A stretch of 64,000 nt of DNA from an uncultured Sphingomonadaceae bacterium (GTDB lineage Bacteria > Pseudomonadota > Alphaproteobacteria > Sphingomonadales > Sphingomonadaceae): NCBI GenBank assembly GCA_903871605.1, contig CAIQHF010000021.1:1-64000 (forward strand). Reading direction: 5' to 3'. The notes beneath the pieces are model-generated. The model searched no databases. It worked only from the letters and a program-made list of their open reading frames with translations, and was not told the origin of the DNA. A program made the position numbers and the translations under genes. Shown here one piece after another: positions 50,822 through 59,639 of the stretch (positions are counted from its first letter, which is position 1; each line of letters opens with the position of its first letter).

Positions 50822-51984
50822 AGATCGTCGACGTCGCAGCCTTCTATGCGCCGGCCGGTGGCGGCGTGCGCACCTATATCGACCGCAAGCTCGCTGCCGC
50901 ATCCGCGCGGGGACATGAACTCGTCGTGGTGGCACCGGGCCGCACGACCTGCGACGAGCAACGCGGCCCCGGTGCGCGCATCCGCTGGCTGCGCTCGCCG
51001 CGCTTCCCGCTCGATCGCGCGTATCGATATTTCGCCGATCGCGCGGCGCTCTACGCGATCCTCGACGAGGAGGCGCCCGACGTCGTCGAGGTCTCCTCGC
51101 CATGGCGCAGCGCGTCGCTCGTCGCCGACTGGCACGGATCGGCCTTGCTGTCGCTGATCGCGCATGCCGATCCGCTCGCGGCCTACGCCTATCGCTGGTT
51201 CGGCGGGGTCGCCGACCGCGCGACGATCGACCGCGGGTTCGACTGGTATTGGCGGCACCTGCGCCGGCTCGATGCGCGCTTCGATATGATCGTCAGCGCA
51301 AGCGATGATCTGGCGGGGCGACTGCGGGGCGGCGGGATCGAGCATGTCGTCACCAACGCGATGGGCGTCGAGGCGGGGATCTTTTCGCCCGCTCAGCGCG
51401 ACGACGATCTGCGGCGGCGGATGCTCGCTGCCTGCGATCTTCCCGAGAATGCGCTGCTGCTGCTCGGGGTGGGGCGTCATGCGCCCGAAAAGCGCTGGGA
51501 GATGGTCGCGCAGGCGGTGACCGCTGCGGGAACCGGCCGACCCGTCGGGCTCGTCCTCGTCGGCGATGGTTATAAGCGCTCCAAGGTGCTGCGCGCGGTC
51601 GAGGGCAATCCGCATATTCACCTGCTCGCGCCGATCGCCGATCGGATCGCGCTGGCGCGGCTGATGGCAAGTGCCGATGCGCTGATCCATGGCTGCGAGG
51701 CGGAGACATTCTGCTTCGTCGCCGCGGAGGCGGCGGCATCGGGGCTGCCGCTGATCGTGCCCGATCGCGGCGGCGCCGCGGATCATGCGCGCGCGTCGGG
51801 CGGGTCGCTGTACCGCTCGGCGAGCGCCGAGAGCGCGACCGAGGCAATTCTTCGCTTTGCGAACCAGCGGCCTGCGCAAGGCATGCCACCGGCGCGCACG
51901 ATGGACGATCATTTCGACGATCTGTTCGGATCCTATCGCACGATGCTGGCCGAACGCCGGATGCGGACGCGCAGAGCCGCCTGA
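50818..51984 (+). CDS. Glycosyltransferase family 4
   Basis: A 388-residue GT-B glycosyltransferase. The N-terminal domain begins AFYAPAGGGVRTYIDRKLA with the glycine-rich acceptor loop, and the C-terminal donor domain shows LLGVGRHAPEKRWEM, LVLVGDGYKR and GCEAETFCFVAAEAAASGLP, which holds the EX7E pair. It is translationally coupled to the DUF2334 gene by an ATGA overlap, so acceptor deacetylation and glycosyl transfer are likely steps of one pathway. Confidence 0.92.
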   Translation: MKIVDVAAFYAPAGGGVRTYIDRKLAAASARGHELVVVAPGRTTCDEQRGPGARIRWLRSPRFPLDRAYRYFADRAALYAILDEEAPDVVEVSSPWRSASLVADWHGSALLSLIAHADPLAAYAYRWFGGVADRATIDRGFDWYWRHLRRLDARFDMIVSASDDLAGRLRGGGIEHVVTNAMGVEAGIFSPAQRDDDLRRRMLAACDLPENALLLLGVGRHAPEKRWEMVAQAVTAAGTGRPVGLVLVGDGYKRSKVLRAVEGNPHIHLLAPIADRIALARLMASADALIHGCEAETFCFVAAEAAASGLPLIVPDRGGAADHARASGGSLYRSASAESATEAILRFANQRPAQGMPPARTMDDHFDDLFGSYRTMLAERRMRTRRAA

Positions 51985-51993
51985 TCCCCGTCC

Positions 51994-54324
51994 CTAAAAA
52001 TGCACGGCTGCGCCCACGCGAACCATGCGTGGTCGCTGCGGCGTGACCTGATTGCCCGCCATCACGCCGAACGGATTGCCCAGCGCGAAGATATTGCCCC
52101 GCTCGTCGGCGAGGTTGGTCGCGTCGAGCGAGACGGCGACGCGCCCCAGCGAGACGCTCGCCCCCAGCGCCGTATCGAAATAGCGGCCTTGGTGCACGTC
52201 CAGCACCGTACCGACGCCGAGCCGCGATCGGCCGACATAGCGTATCGAACCCGATAGCTCGACCTGGTGTCCGGCCGCCTCGAACGTGTATCGGCTGCCG
52301 ATCCGACCGATCACATCCGCTATATTGGGCAGGCTGGCATCCTTCTCGCCCGCGAAAGCGGCCGCCGGGTTCGACAGGCGGCTGTTGTCGGCGAAGACCT
52401 GGCCGTCGACGACGAGTCCGGGGAGCGGTCGCCAGACCGCCTGCGCTTCGAAGCCGATGATGCGGCCCGTGCCGATGTTCGCGGTGTAGGGCAGGCCGTC
52501 GGCTTCGACCAGGTCGGCCTGGATATTCTCCCAATGCGTGAAGGAGATCGCCGCGCTCGCGCTCAGCCGGTCGGCCGGGCTGCCGTAGCGGATCCCCGTC
52601 TCGTAGGTCGAGACGCTGTCCGACTGGAAACGCTGGGTGACGCTGCCTTGCGTCGAGAGGCCGCCCGGGCGGTAGCCCTCCTCGTAGCGGCCATAGACCG
52701 CCAGCCGCGCCGTCGGCCGCCACAGCAGACCTGCCGACGGGAGCACGGCGGTGACGTGGCGATGGGGCTCCGAGGCGGTGTCCGCCTGGTCGAGCGCGTG
52801 ATCGATCAGCCGGGCATATTCGAACCGCGCGCCCGCCGTGACGAACCAGCGGTCCGCGAGCTTGAGCGTGTCTTCGCCGAACAGCGAGGCCTCCTCGGCG
52901 ACGTCGTTGGTGCCGGCGATGCGCGTGTCGGTGCCCGGCGCGCCGAGCGTGCGCGTCAGCCGCTCGCCGCTACGCAGAAGCTCGCCACCGATCACCCAGC
53001 TGCTGCCCGATCCATATTCGCGCGAGAGCCGAGTCTCGTTGGTCAGCAGCGTGATGTGGTTCATCTCCTGATAGAGACGCGGGGTCTGAGCGGTGAGGCT
53101 GGCGTCGTAGCTCGAGTTGACGTCGTGGCGCACGACCGAGCTTGCCGAGACCAGCTGCGCCAGCCCGATCGCGTGCCGGACCGTCACGCTGCCGAGCATA
53201 TAGTCGTTGTCGAAAGGCTGGGCGAGCACGCTCGATCGCTGCAGCGCGGGCAAGCCCCGCTCGGCATATTGGCCGTCGCGGCTGTTGATGCCTTGCACGA
53301 CAGCGCCGACGTCGATCGTCCAGTCGGCGGCGGGTCGATAGCGCAGCGTACCGCGGATGCCGCGCGTCGCGGTGCGGTTGATGTCTTTCGATCCGCGCGA
53401 GGGATCGTCGATATAGCCGCCGTCGCTATCGGCATAGCCGACGACGCGGAGCCCCAGCCGGTCGGTGTCGATCGGGAGGTTGAGGATCGCGGATACATCG
53501 CTGCCCGGCGCGCCATGCGCCTGGAGCGCACCCCCGGCGGCAAGATCCAGCGATGCCCGCGCCAGATCCGGGGCGACCGGAACCAGCCGGACGATGCCGC
53601 CCAGCGATCCGGCGCCGTAGAGCGCGCCCTGGGGGCCTTCGAGCACCTCGATCGATGCCATGTCGTAGATTGCGAGTTCGGGATCGGGCGCGTTGTAGTT
53701 GAGCCGAACCTCGCCCAGATATTGACCCACCGTCGCCTGTGTCGGGCCATTGAAGCTCGAATCGGCGACGCCGCGTATGAACAGCTTGTTGCGCCCCGGG
53801 CCGAGATGCGTCGACGACAGGATCGGGACCTGCGCGACCAGTGCCGCGGAACCGTGGACCAGCCGGTCGGGCCGGACCGAGCCGCCATCGACCAGCACGA
53901 CGCTGCCGATGTAGTTGCGCAGCGTCGCCGATCGCTTGCTCCCCGTCACGATGATATCGGGATCGGATCGCCGCGTGGCGAGCGGCGTGGCGGGCGCCGT
54001 CCGCCGGGGCGATCCCGAGCCGGACTTGCGTCGCACGAGCTCGAACGTCCTTGCGTCGATCTGCCGGAAATCCGCCGTCGTCCCGGCGAGAATCCGGCCG
54101 AGCGCCGCCGCGACGGTCATGCGCCCCCTGACCCCGTTGACCGCAAGCCCTGCGATCATGGGGTCGCTCAGGCCGATGGTGACGTTCGCCTGCGCGCCGA
54201 CCGCGATGACCGCGGACCGCAGCGCGCCGGGTGGGATGTCGAAGCGGGGCATGCGCACGGCGCCTGCGTGGCCGGCGGATGCCAGCACGAGAATCGCCGC
54301 AATGCCTGACCCGAACCGCCTCAC
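51994..54324 (-). CDS. TonB-dependent receptor with STN signalling domain (FecA type)
   Basis: A 776-residue outer-membrane receptor. After the signal peptide (cleavage near AVR, residue 24) comes an STN domain (DIPPGALRSAVIAVGAQANVTI, split across residues about 29-50), which contacts FecR, then the plug (PDIIVTGSKRSATL, FIRGVADSSFNGP, EVLEGPQGALYGAGSLGGIVRLV) and the barrel ending in VGAAVHF. With the adjacent fecR and fecI it forms a cell-surface signalling receptor that turns on its own synthesis when ligand binds. The initiating GTG overlaps the fecR stop (GTGA). Ligand unknown, perhaps a siderophore. Confidence 0.93.
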   Translation of the reverse strand: MRRFGSGIAAILVLASAGHAGAVRMPRFDIPPGALRSAVIAVGAQANVTIGLSDPMIAGLAVNGVRGRMTVAAALGRILAGTTADFRQIDARTFELVRRKSGSGSPRRTAPATPLATRRSDPDIIVTGSKRSATLRNYIGSVVLVDGGSVRPDRLVHGSAALVAQVPILSSTHLGPGRNKLFIRGVADSSFNGPTQATVGQYLGEVRLNYNAPDPELAIYDMASIEVLEGPQGALYGAGSLGGIVRLVPVAPDLARASLDLAAGGALQAHGAPGSDVSAILNLPIDTDRLGLRVVGYADSDGGYIDDPSRGSKDINRTATRGIRGTLRYRPAADWTIDVGAVVQGINSRDGQYAERGLPALQRSSVLAQPFDNDYMLGSVTVRHAIGLAQLVSASSVVRHDVNSSYDASLTAQTPRLYQEMNHITLLTNETRLSREYGSGSSWVIGGELLRSGERLTRTLGAPGTDTRIAGTNDVAEEASLFGEDTLKLADRWFVTAGARFEYARLIDHALDQADTASEPHRHVTAVLPSAGLLWRPTARLAVYGRYEEGYRPGGLSTQGSVTQRFQSDSVSTYETGIRYGSPADRLSASAAISFTHWENIQADLVEADGLPYTANIGTGRIIGFEAQAVWRPLPGLVVDGQVFADNSRLSNPAAAFAGEKDASLPNIADVIGRIGSRYTFEAAGHQVELSGSIRYVGRSRLGVGTVLDVHQGRYFDTALGASVSLGRVAVSLDATNLADERGNIFALGNPFGVMAGNQVTPQRPRMVRVGAAVHF

Positions 54325-55286
54325 CGGCTAGGCATTACCATTCGCCAGCCTTGAGGGGCATGCCGGATATCGATGCCCATTACCGCTGCCATGCGACGGA
54401 ACATCAGTGGTCGATCGGCATCGATCATCACCACGCCGCTGAACCGGTTCTGCGCGAGCGCCGGGTCGACCGCGATCGGCTCGCCGATACTGCGTGCGAC
54501 GTCCTGCGCGACATCGGAGAGCGGCGCGTCGCGGTAGAGCAGCCGGCCCGACCGCCATCCGCCGACCGCCGCGCTATCGATCGTCTCGACCGTGGCGCTG
54601 TCGTCGGCGATGCGCGCCGCCTTACCGGCATCGAGCCGCACCGCGGCACCGCCTGGATCGTACAGCACCGCGCCCTCGCGCACCGCGACCCGCGTCACTC
54701 CGGCACGGTGCGTAACATCGAAGGCGGTACCGACGTCCTGGAAGGTCGCGCCGCCCGCCTGCACCGCGAAGGGATGCGCGGCATCGTGGCGAACCGAGAA
54801 GAACGCCTCGCCCTGTTCGAGCACCGCGACGCGCCGATCATGGCGATCGAGACGAAGCCGGCTATCGCCGTTGAGGGCGATCGTCGTCCCGTCGAGCGTG
54901 ATGGAACGATGCTCGCCCGCGGCGGTCTGGACCAGATAAGGCTGCGCACCGCCTGGCAGCAGCGCCGGCACTGTGACAATCGCCGCGACGCCTGCCGCCA
55001 CCGCCATACCGAGGCCCGCGCCCCACCGCGACCAGCGACGGGACACGTTCCGCGGCTCGACGCCATTGTCGTTCGTGGGGACCGGCGAGACGGCATAGGG
55101 CTGCGGCGGCGCAAGACCCTCTGTCGCCTCGGCGATCAGCGCGCTCGCCTCGTCGAACGCGGCGAGATTGCGCGGATCGGCTTCGAGCCAGGCGGCGTGC
55201 GACGCCCAGTCGGTGAACGACGGATCGTGGAGGCGGCGCACCCAGTCGAGCGCCTCGTCGGTGCGCTCCCGCTCAGCGTTGGCCAT
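54321..55286 (-). CDS. FecR-family anti-sigma regulator
   Basis: A 321-residue single-pass protein. The cytosolic N terminus carries the DUF4880-type segment (EALDWVRRLHDPSFTDWASHAAWLEADPRNLAAFD, split across residues about 10-45), then a membrane helix (about 92-112), the FecR domain (YLVQTAAGEHRSITLDGTTI, DVGTAFDV) and a C-terminal STN-like part (LSDVAQDVARSIGEPIAVDP). It relays occupancy of the receptor to the sigma factor. It overlaps both neighbours by a few bases, so the three genes act as one unit. Confidence 0.92.
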   Translation of the reverse strand: MANAERERTDEALDWVRRLHDPSFTDWASHAAWLEADPRNLAAFDEASALIAEATEGLAPPQPYAVSPVPTNDNGVEPRNVSRRWSRWGAGLGMAVAAGVAAIVTVPALLPGGAQPYLVQTAAGEHRSITLDGTTIALNGDSRLRLDRHDRRVAVLEQGEAFFSVRHDAAHPFAVQAGGATFQDVGTAFDVTHRAGVTRVAVREGAVLYDPGGAAVRLDAGKAARIADDSATVETIDSAAVGGWRSGRLLYRDAPLSDVAQDVARSIGEPIAVDPALAQNRFSGVVMIDADRPLMFRRMAAVMGIDIRHAPQGWRMVMPSR

Positions 55287-55833
55287 CGATGCGCTCCCTG
55301 CCGGCAGGCGTCGGATCATTGCCGTCGGCCAGCGCACGCTGCGCGGCGGCGATTGCGCGATAAGCCTTCTGAAGATGTTTCTCGACCGCGCTCAGCGAGA
55401 TGCCGAGCTCGACGCCGATTTCGCGCTGGCCGATTTCGTCGACACGGTGTCGGCGAAAGACATATTCGGTGCGCGGCCCCAGCCCCGCCAGAACGCGATC
55501 GATCTGACGCAACCGCTCGCGGCCGATCAGGATCCGCTCGGCGGCCGGTGCGTCGTCGGCATCGCCGTCGCCGCCCTGGATATCCTGGCGATAGGACAGT
55601 TCGCGACCCTGGCGACGGTGTGCGGCGCGATAGTGGTCGAGCATCAGATTGTGCGCCATGCGGTAGAGATAGGGAAGGGCGTCGCCGACCACGTGATCGG
55701 TGCTGGCCTCGACACGGATCCACATTTCCTGGAGGCAGTCCTCGGCATCGTCACCGGCGCCGCGTGCGCGCAGATAGCGGAGCAGCGGCGACTGGTTGGC
55801 TATGAAAGCCTCCGCGAGGGCGCTGCCGGCCAT
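55273..55833 (-). CDS. FecI-type ECF sigma factor
   Basis: A 186-residue sigma-70 family protein: region 2 (LLRYLRARGAGDDAEDCLQEMWIRV), then ALPYLYRMAHNLMLDHYR, and region 4 (REIGVELGISLSAVEKHLQKAYRAI). It should direct RNA polymerase to the receptor operon. The ATG at 55831-55833 is chosen for family length; the frame is open about 100 codons further upstream without family-like sequence. Its stop overlaps the fecR start by 14 bases. Confidence 0.92.
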   Translation of the reverse strand: MAGSALAEAFIANQSPLLRYLRARGAGDDAEDCLQEMWIRVEASTDHVVGDALPYLYRMAHNLMLDHYRAAHRRQGRELSYRQDIQGGDGDADDAPAAERILIGRERLRQIDRVLAGLGPRTEYVFRRHRVDEIGQREIGVELGISLSAVEKHLQKAYRAIAAAQRALADGNDPTPAGRERIDGQR

Positions 55834-56342
55834 GCTCTGGTCGTTCCCGATCACCGATGTTCGCCAAGCGTAAGCGCTTGTCGTGCGCGTCGTAAAGCGC
55901 ATCGTCGATCGTTGTGCAACGTCGATCGCGAGCGCGCCGCCAGCGGTGGCGACATCGCCGCGATGCGGCCCGGTATCGCACGCAAGCCGATCTCCGGGCC
56001 ATCCGGGACGACTGCCGGATGGTTGCCGACCACTGCGCGCGGCCGATGTTCGCAGCGCAACGGCAGCGTCGCCGAAACCGACGCTGTCACGCGCAGATTG
56101 CAAAGACAGGCGAGCGAACATAGCCAGATAGCCCTTCATGGTCGTTCCCGTCGACCATCGCTTTGGCCGCGTCGGCGGCCATCACGCCTAAGGACGCCGG
56201 CCGCTCGCTCGACCCGCAACACAGGTGCAAAAGTCGCAAGCTGCGGTGTCGCGATCCCCTGCGCGGACGCCACAGCGGTCGCCGCGGGATCGCTGCGGGA
56301 TCGCGGCCGGTGCGACGTCTCTCGACATCGTCGATCGTGACG
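55834..56342. other. Intergenic region between the sigma-factor gene and the orphan gene
   Basis: About 510 bases with no gene that can be supported. It contains a perfect eight-base-pair hairpin (CCATCCGG at 55999-56006, CCGGATGG at 56015-56022) and a near-palindrome around CGTTGTGCAACG (about 55909-55920) close to the sigma-factor start, which could be an operator. Divergent promoters for both sides must lie here. Confidence 0.4.
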
Positions 56343-56894
56343 ATGGAGAAGGATCAGGCCGAAATGGCAGCGGAAGCGCTCCCGGTCACCATCGCGCGCG
56401 ATGGCGATGGCCGGGTCACGTATATCGACGTCCACGCCAAGCCGCCGCGAAGAAAATGGCGCGACGGTCAACCGTCCGAGGAGATGGCGGCCGCGTTCGA
56501 GAATTTCTACGGCATGACGACTGGGCGACTGCGATACAGCCAAGTCGCGGCGATGCTTGAGTATCGCTCGTTCGGGATCGCCTGTTCGGCGCATATCCTT
56601 GCCGGCCAGACCCAGGACGCGCGCCAGCTCTTTGCGCGACTGATCGCCGCCTTCGTCGCCAGGGACGGGACGATGGCACGCGATGTGCGTCGCTATCAGG
56701 CGGCGATCGAGCGACGCGGATCGCATGGCGACGTCCGCGATTGCGCGCAGTTCGAACAGATTGCGGCATTTTGCCGGCAGGCCTGCGCGATGCTGTCCGA
56801 GCAGGGCATAACGCTGAAGGGGCTCGGCTTCATCGGCGCCGGCGATCTCGGCGCAGCCCGCGTGCCGCCGCGGCACGACGCGATCCGGCACTGA
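56343..56894 (+). CDS. Orphan hypothetical protein
   Basis: A 183-residue soluble protein starting MEKDQAEMAAEALPVTIARD. Its first 40 residues read like a small beta-strand domain (ARDGDGRVTYIDVHAKPPRRKW), the rest is helical with three cysteines (FGIACSAH, VRDCAQ, FCRQACAM). No signal peptide, membrane segment or known motif was recognised. It lies 160 bases before the hemolysin-family cluster on the same strand and might be its first gene, but there is no overlap to prove it. Confidence 0.6.
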   Translation: MEKDQAEMAAEALPVTIARDGDGRVTYIDVHAKPPRRKWRDGQPSEEMAAAFENFYGMTTGRLRYSQVAAMLEYRSFGIACSAHILAGQTQDARQLFARLIAAFVARDGTMARDVRRYQAAIERRGSHGDVRDCAQFEQIAAFCRQACAMLSEQGITLKGLGFIGAGDLGAARVPPRHDAIRH

Positions 56895-57054
56895 GGAAAC
56901 GCGGGCGCCGACCGTCGCGGCGGGCGGCGCGACGCGCCGAGGCAAAGCTGACGGCGCCGCGGCACGCTAACCGCACCGCACGCCACCGAAATAAATTGCC
57001 TGCGGATTTTGGGCACCAACACCGTCTGGTTTGCGGACCATCTGGAGTATGTCG

Positions 57055-57603
57055 ATGCGCCCCACCGTCTCCGCGAACTTCGCTCGTCGCCTGTACCGAC
57101 GGCACCATGGCGCCGATATCTGCCCAAGCTACCTGAGCTGGCGGACGGTCAACGCCGCCGACGGCAGGCCGCTCGCGGTGCTCGGTTATCGCGCCGCCGC
57201 GGATGGGCCGCTGTTTCTCGAATCCTATCTCGCCGGCCCGATCGAAACGGTCGCAGCCGAGCGGCTGGGGATGGACGTCGGCCGTGGCGATATCGTCGAG
57301 ATCGGCTGTCTCGCCGCATTGCCCTCGCCCGCATTGGTCCGGCTGTGGCACGGCTCGGCGACCGCGCTCGGCGACCGGTTCAGCGTCGCGGTCGCGACAC
57401 TGACCGCTCCGCTACGCCGCGGTTTCGCGCGCGTCGGATTGCCGATTGTGCCGATCGCCCCGGCAACGCGTGGGCAGCTTGCCGGCAAGCGCGAGAATTG
57501 GGGGCGCTATTACGATCAGGACCCGGTCGTCTGCGTCGGGATCATCGCCGACGGCGCGCTGGCGCTGTCGCGCTACGCCGCACGGCTGGACGCGCACGCA
57601 TGA
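57055..57603 (+). CDS. Thermostable-hemolysin family protein
   Basis: A 182-residue protein matching the Thermostable hemolysin family (PF12261) by layout: an N-terminal tyrosine/arginine stretch, SYLSWRTVNAADGRPLAVLGYRAA, LFLESYLAGPIETV and DIVEIGCLAALPSPALVRLW. No signal peptide and no pore-forming features are visible. The beta-strand/ADGRPLAVLGYR pattern recalls acyltransferase (GNAT-like) folds more than a toxin; that reading is my inference. GGAG seven bases before the ATG at 57055 decides the start; an ATG at 57049 is alternative. The stop overlaps the next gene's ATG. Confidence 0.85.
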   Translation: MRPTVSANFARRLYRRHHGADICPSYLSWRTVNAADGRPLAVLGYRAAADGPLFLESYLAGPIETVAAERLGMDVGRGDIVEIGCLAALPSPALVRLWHGSATALGDRFSVAVATLTAPLRRGFARVGLPIVPIAPATRGQLAGKRENWGRYYDQDPVVCVGIIADGALALSRYAARLDAHA

Positions 57604-59639
57604 GCACGCTGACCGCGCTGATCGAGCGCCGAGCGATCCAGGATCCCGATGCGGTCGCACTCGTATCGCGTGGCGAGATGATCTCCTATGCGGCGCTTCC
57701 GATCGCCATCGGCGCGATGGCGTCACGGCTCGAGTCGAGCGATCCGAGCGGGCGTCCGGTCGGTATTCGGCTCGGCAACGGGATCGACTGGATCCTCGCC
57801 GACCTCGCGCTCGCCAGGCTCGGTCGCGTCGCCGTGCCGCTGCCGTCCTTCTTCCTGCCGGCGCAGAGCGAGGCGGCGCTCGTCGATGCCGGCGCGTCCG
57901 CGGTTCTCGAGCCCGAGGGATTGCGCCTGCTCGACGCGCCGCCGGCGACGCTGCCGCACGGCACCGCCAAGATCAGCTACACCTCGGGCTCGACGGGTGT
58001 GCCCAAGGGCGTCTGTCTGTCGGAGGCGCAGCTTCTGGCGACCGCGCAGGCGGTGGTCGATCGACTCGGTGCGGAGAGTGCGGGGCGGCACCTTCCCGTC
58101 CTCCCGCTCGGCGTGCTGCTCGAAAATGTCGCGGGTCTCTATGCCAGCCTGCTCGCCGGGGGTGCCTATCTGGCCGAGGACAGCACAAGCCTGGGCCTCG
58201 CCGATCCGTTCCGGCCGGATTTCGCCGTCTTGGCCGAGGCCGTGGCGGCGCATCGCGCGACCAGCCTGATCCTCGTGCCGGAGTTGCTGCGCGGCCTGGT
58301 CGCCTATCTCGAGACCTCCGGACGGCGACTGCCTACGCTCGCGCTCGTCGCGGTTGGCGGCGCACGCGTCCCGGTGAGCGTGCTGATGCGCGCGGGAGCA
58401 GTCGGCCTGCCGGTCGTGCAGGGCTATGGCCTGACCGAATGCGGCTCGGTCGTCGCGATCGAGGCGCCCGGCGAGCCGGAGCGCGGCAGCGTCGGCACGC
58501 CGCTCGGGCACGTCTCGGTCTCGATCGCCGACGATGGCGAGATCGTCGTCGACGGCAACGGCCATCTTGGTACGGTGGGCCATCCGCGCGCGCCGGGCCC
58601 TATCGCCACCGGTGATATTGGCCGCGTCGATGCGGCTGGGCGACTGACGATTTCGGGGCGCAAGACCAACCTGATCGTCACGGGCTACGGCCGCAACATC
58701 TCACCCGAGTGGATCGAGAGCGAATTGCTCGCGCAGCCGGAGGTCGTGCAGGTGATCGTCCATGGCGACGGCGAGGCGGCGCTGGCGGCACTGATCGTCC
58801 CAGCCTCGGCGACGACCGATCCGGCGCCGGCGGTCGCGCGCGTCAATGCCGGCTTGCCGGCCTATGCGCGGATCGCCAGCTGGCAGCTCAGCCGGCCGTT
58901 CCTCCCTGTCGACGGAACACTGACCACCAACGGCCGCCCGCGTCGTGCGGCGATCCTGGCACGGCAGGCGGCGCTGCCCTTCTTCGACCGGCTCGTGATG
59001 CAGACCGCCGAGGCGCGCGGGCGCCTGCAGGCGGTGCCGCAGCTCCAGGCGGGGCTCAAGGGGCAGATCGGACTGTCGACCTATCTCGCCTATCTTGCGC
59101 AGGCCTATCATCACGTCCGCCATACCGTGCCGCTGATGCAGGCGGCACGCGCAGGGCTCGCCGATCGGCTCGATCTGGTCGCGGCGCTCGACGATTACAT
59201 CGCGGAGGAGACCGGCCATGAGCATTGGATCCTCGACGATATCCGCGCGGCGGGCGGCGATCCCGACGCGGTTGCGGCGTCCACCCCGGCGCCCGAGACC
59301 GCCGCGATGGTCGAGCATGCCTATCGCACGATCCGCGAGGGCAATCCGGTCGCATTCTTCGGGATGGTCTTCGTCCTCGAAGGCACCAGCATCGCGCTCG
59401 CCCAGCAGGGCGCGGAAGCGGTGCGCAGCAGCCTCGGTCTGCCGCCCGAGGCGTTTCGCTACCTCACCTCGCACGGCGCGCTCGACCAGGAGCATATGCG
59501 CTTCTTCGAGCGGCTGGTGAACCGGCTGGACGATCCCGCCGACCAGCTGGCGATCCTCGCCATGGCCAACCGGATCTTCGATCTGTTCGCCGCAATCTTT
59601 GCGGGCATACCGATGGAGCACTCGCATGAGCTCGCTTGA
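57600..59639 (+). CDS. AMP-dependent acyl-ligase fused to a heme-oxygenase-like diiron-type domain
   Basis: A 679-residue two-domain protein. Residues 1-455 are an adenylate-forming ligase: SYTSGSTGVPKG (127-138), GYGLTECG (275-282), TGDIGRVD (337-344), SGRKTNLIVTGYGRNISPEW (352-371). At the usual catalytic-lysine position of motif A10 the sequence is TTNGRPRR (442-449), with Arg446 in place of Lys. Residues about 485-675 are an all-helical TenA/heme-oxygenase-like domain with E537xxH540, E594 and D629/H632 placed like the metal ligands of diiron oxidases of the UndA/HDO type. Activation of an acyl substrate followed by oxidation is the simplest reading. It overlaps the preceding gene by four bases and the next by 14. 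Confidence 0.88.
   Translation: MSTLTALIERRAIQDPDAVALVSRGEMISYAALPIAIGAMASRLESSDPSGRPVGIRLGNGIDWILADLALARLGRVAVPLPSFFLPAQSEAALVDAGASAVLEPEGLRLLDAPPATLPHGTAKISYTSGSTGVPKGVCLSEAQLLATAQAVVDRLGAESAGRHLPVLPLGVLLENVAGLYASLLAGGAYLAEDSTSLGLADPFRPDFAVLAEAVAAHRATSLILVPELLRGLVAYLETSGRRLPTLALVAVGGARVPVSVLMRAGAVGLPVVQGYGLTECGSVVAIEAPGEPERGSVGTPLGHVSVSIADDGEIVVDGNGHLGTVGHPRAPGPIATGDIGRVDAAGRLTISGRKTNLIVTGYGRNISPEWIESELLAQPEVVQVIVHGDGEAALAALIVPASATTDPAPAVARVNAGLPAYARIASWQLSRPFLPVDGTLTTNGRPRRAAILARQAALPFFDRLVMQTAEARGRLQAVPQLQAGLKGQIGLSTYLAYLAQAYHHVRHTVPLMQAARAGLADRLDLVAALDDYIAEETGHEHWILDDIRAAGGDPDAVAASTPAPETAAMVEHAYRTIREGNPVAFFGMVFVLEGTSIALAQQGAEAVRSSLGLPPEAFRYLTSHGALDQEHMRFFERLVNRLDDPADQLAILAMANRIFDLFAAIFAGIPMEHSHELA

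Noticed and set aside
52267-54309. Long open frame opposite the STN-type receptor gene
   Set aside because: It is Arg/Ala/Asp-rich shadow sequence with no motifs; the minus-strand frame encodes a full TonB receptor.
55834-56139. N-terminal extension of the ECF sigma factor by about 100 codons
   Set aside because: The extension does not resemble sigma region 2 or any domain, and the shorter start gives the normal family length.
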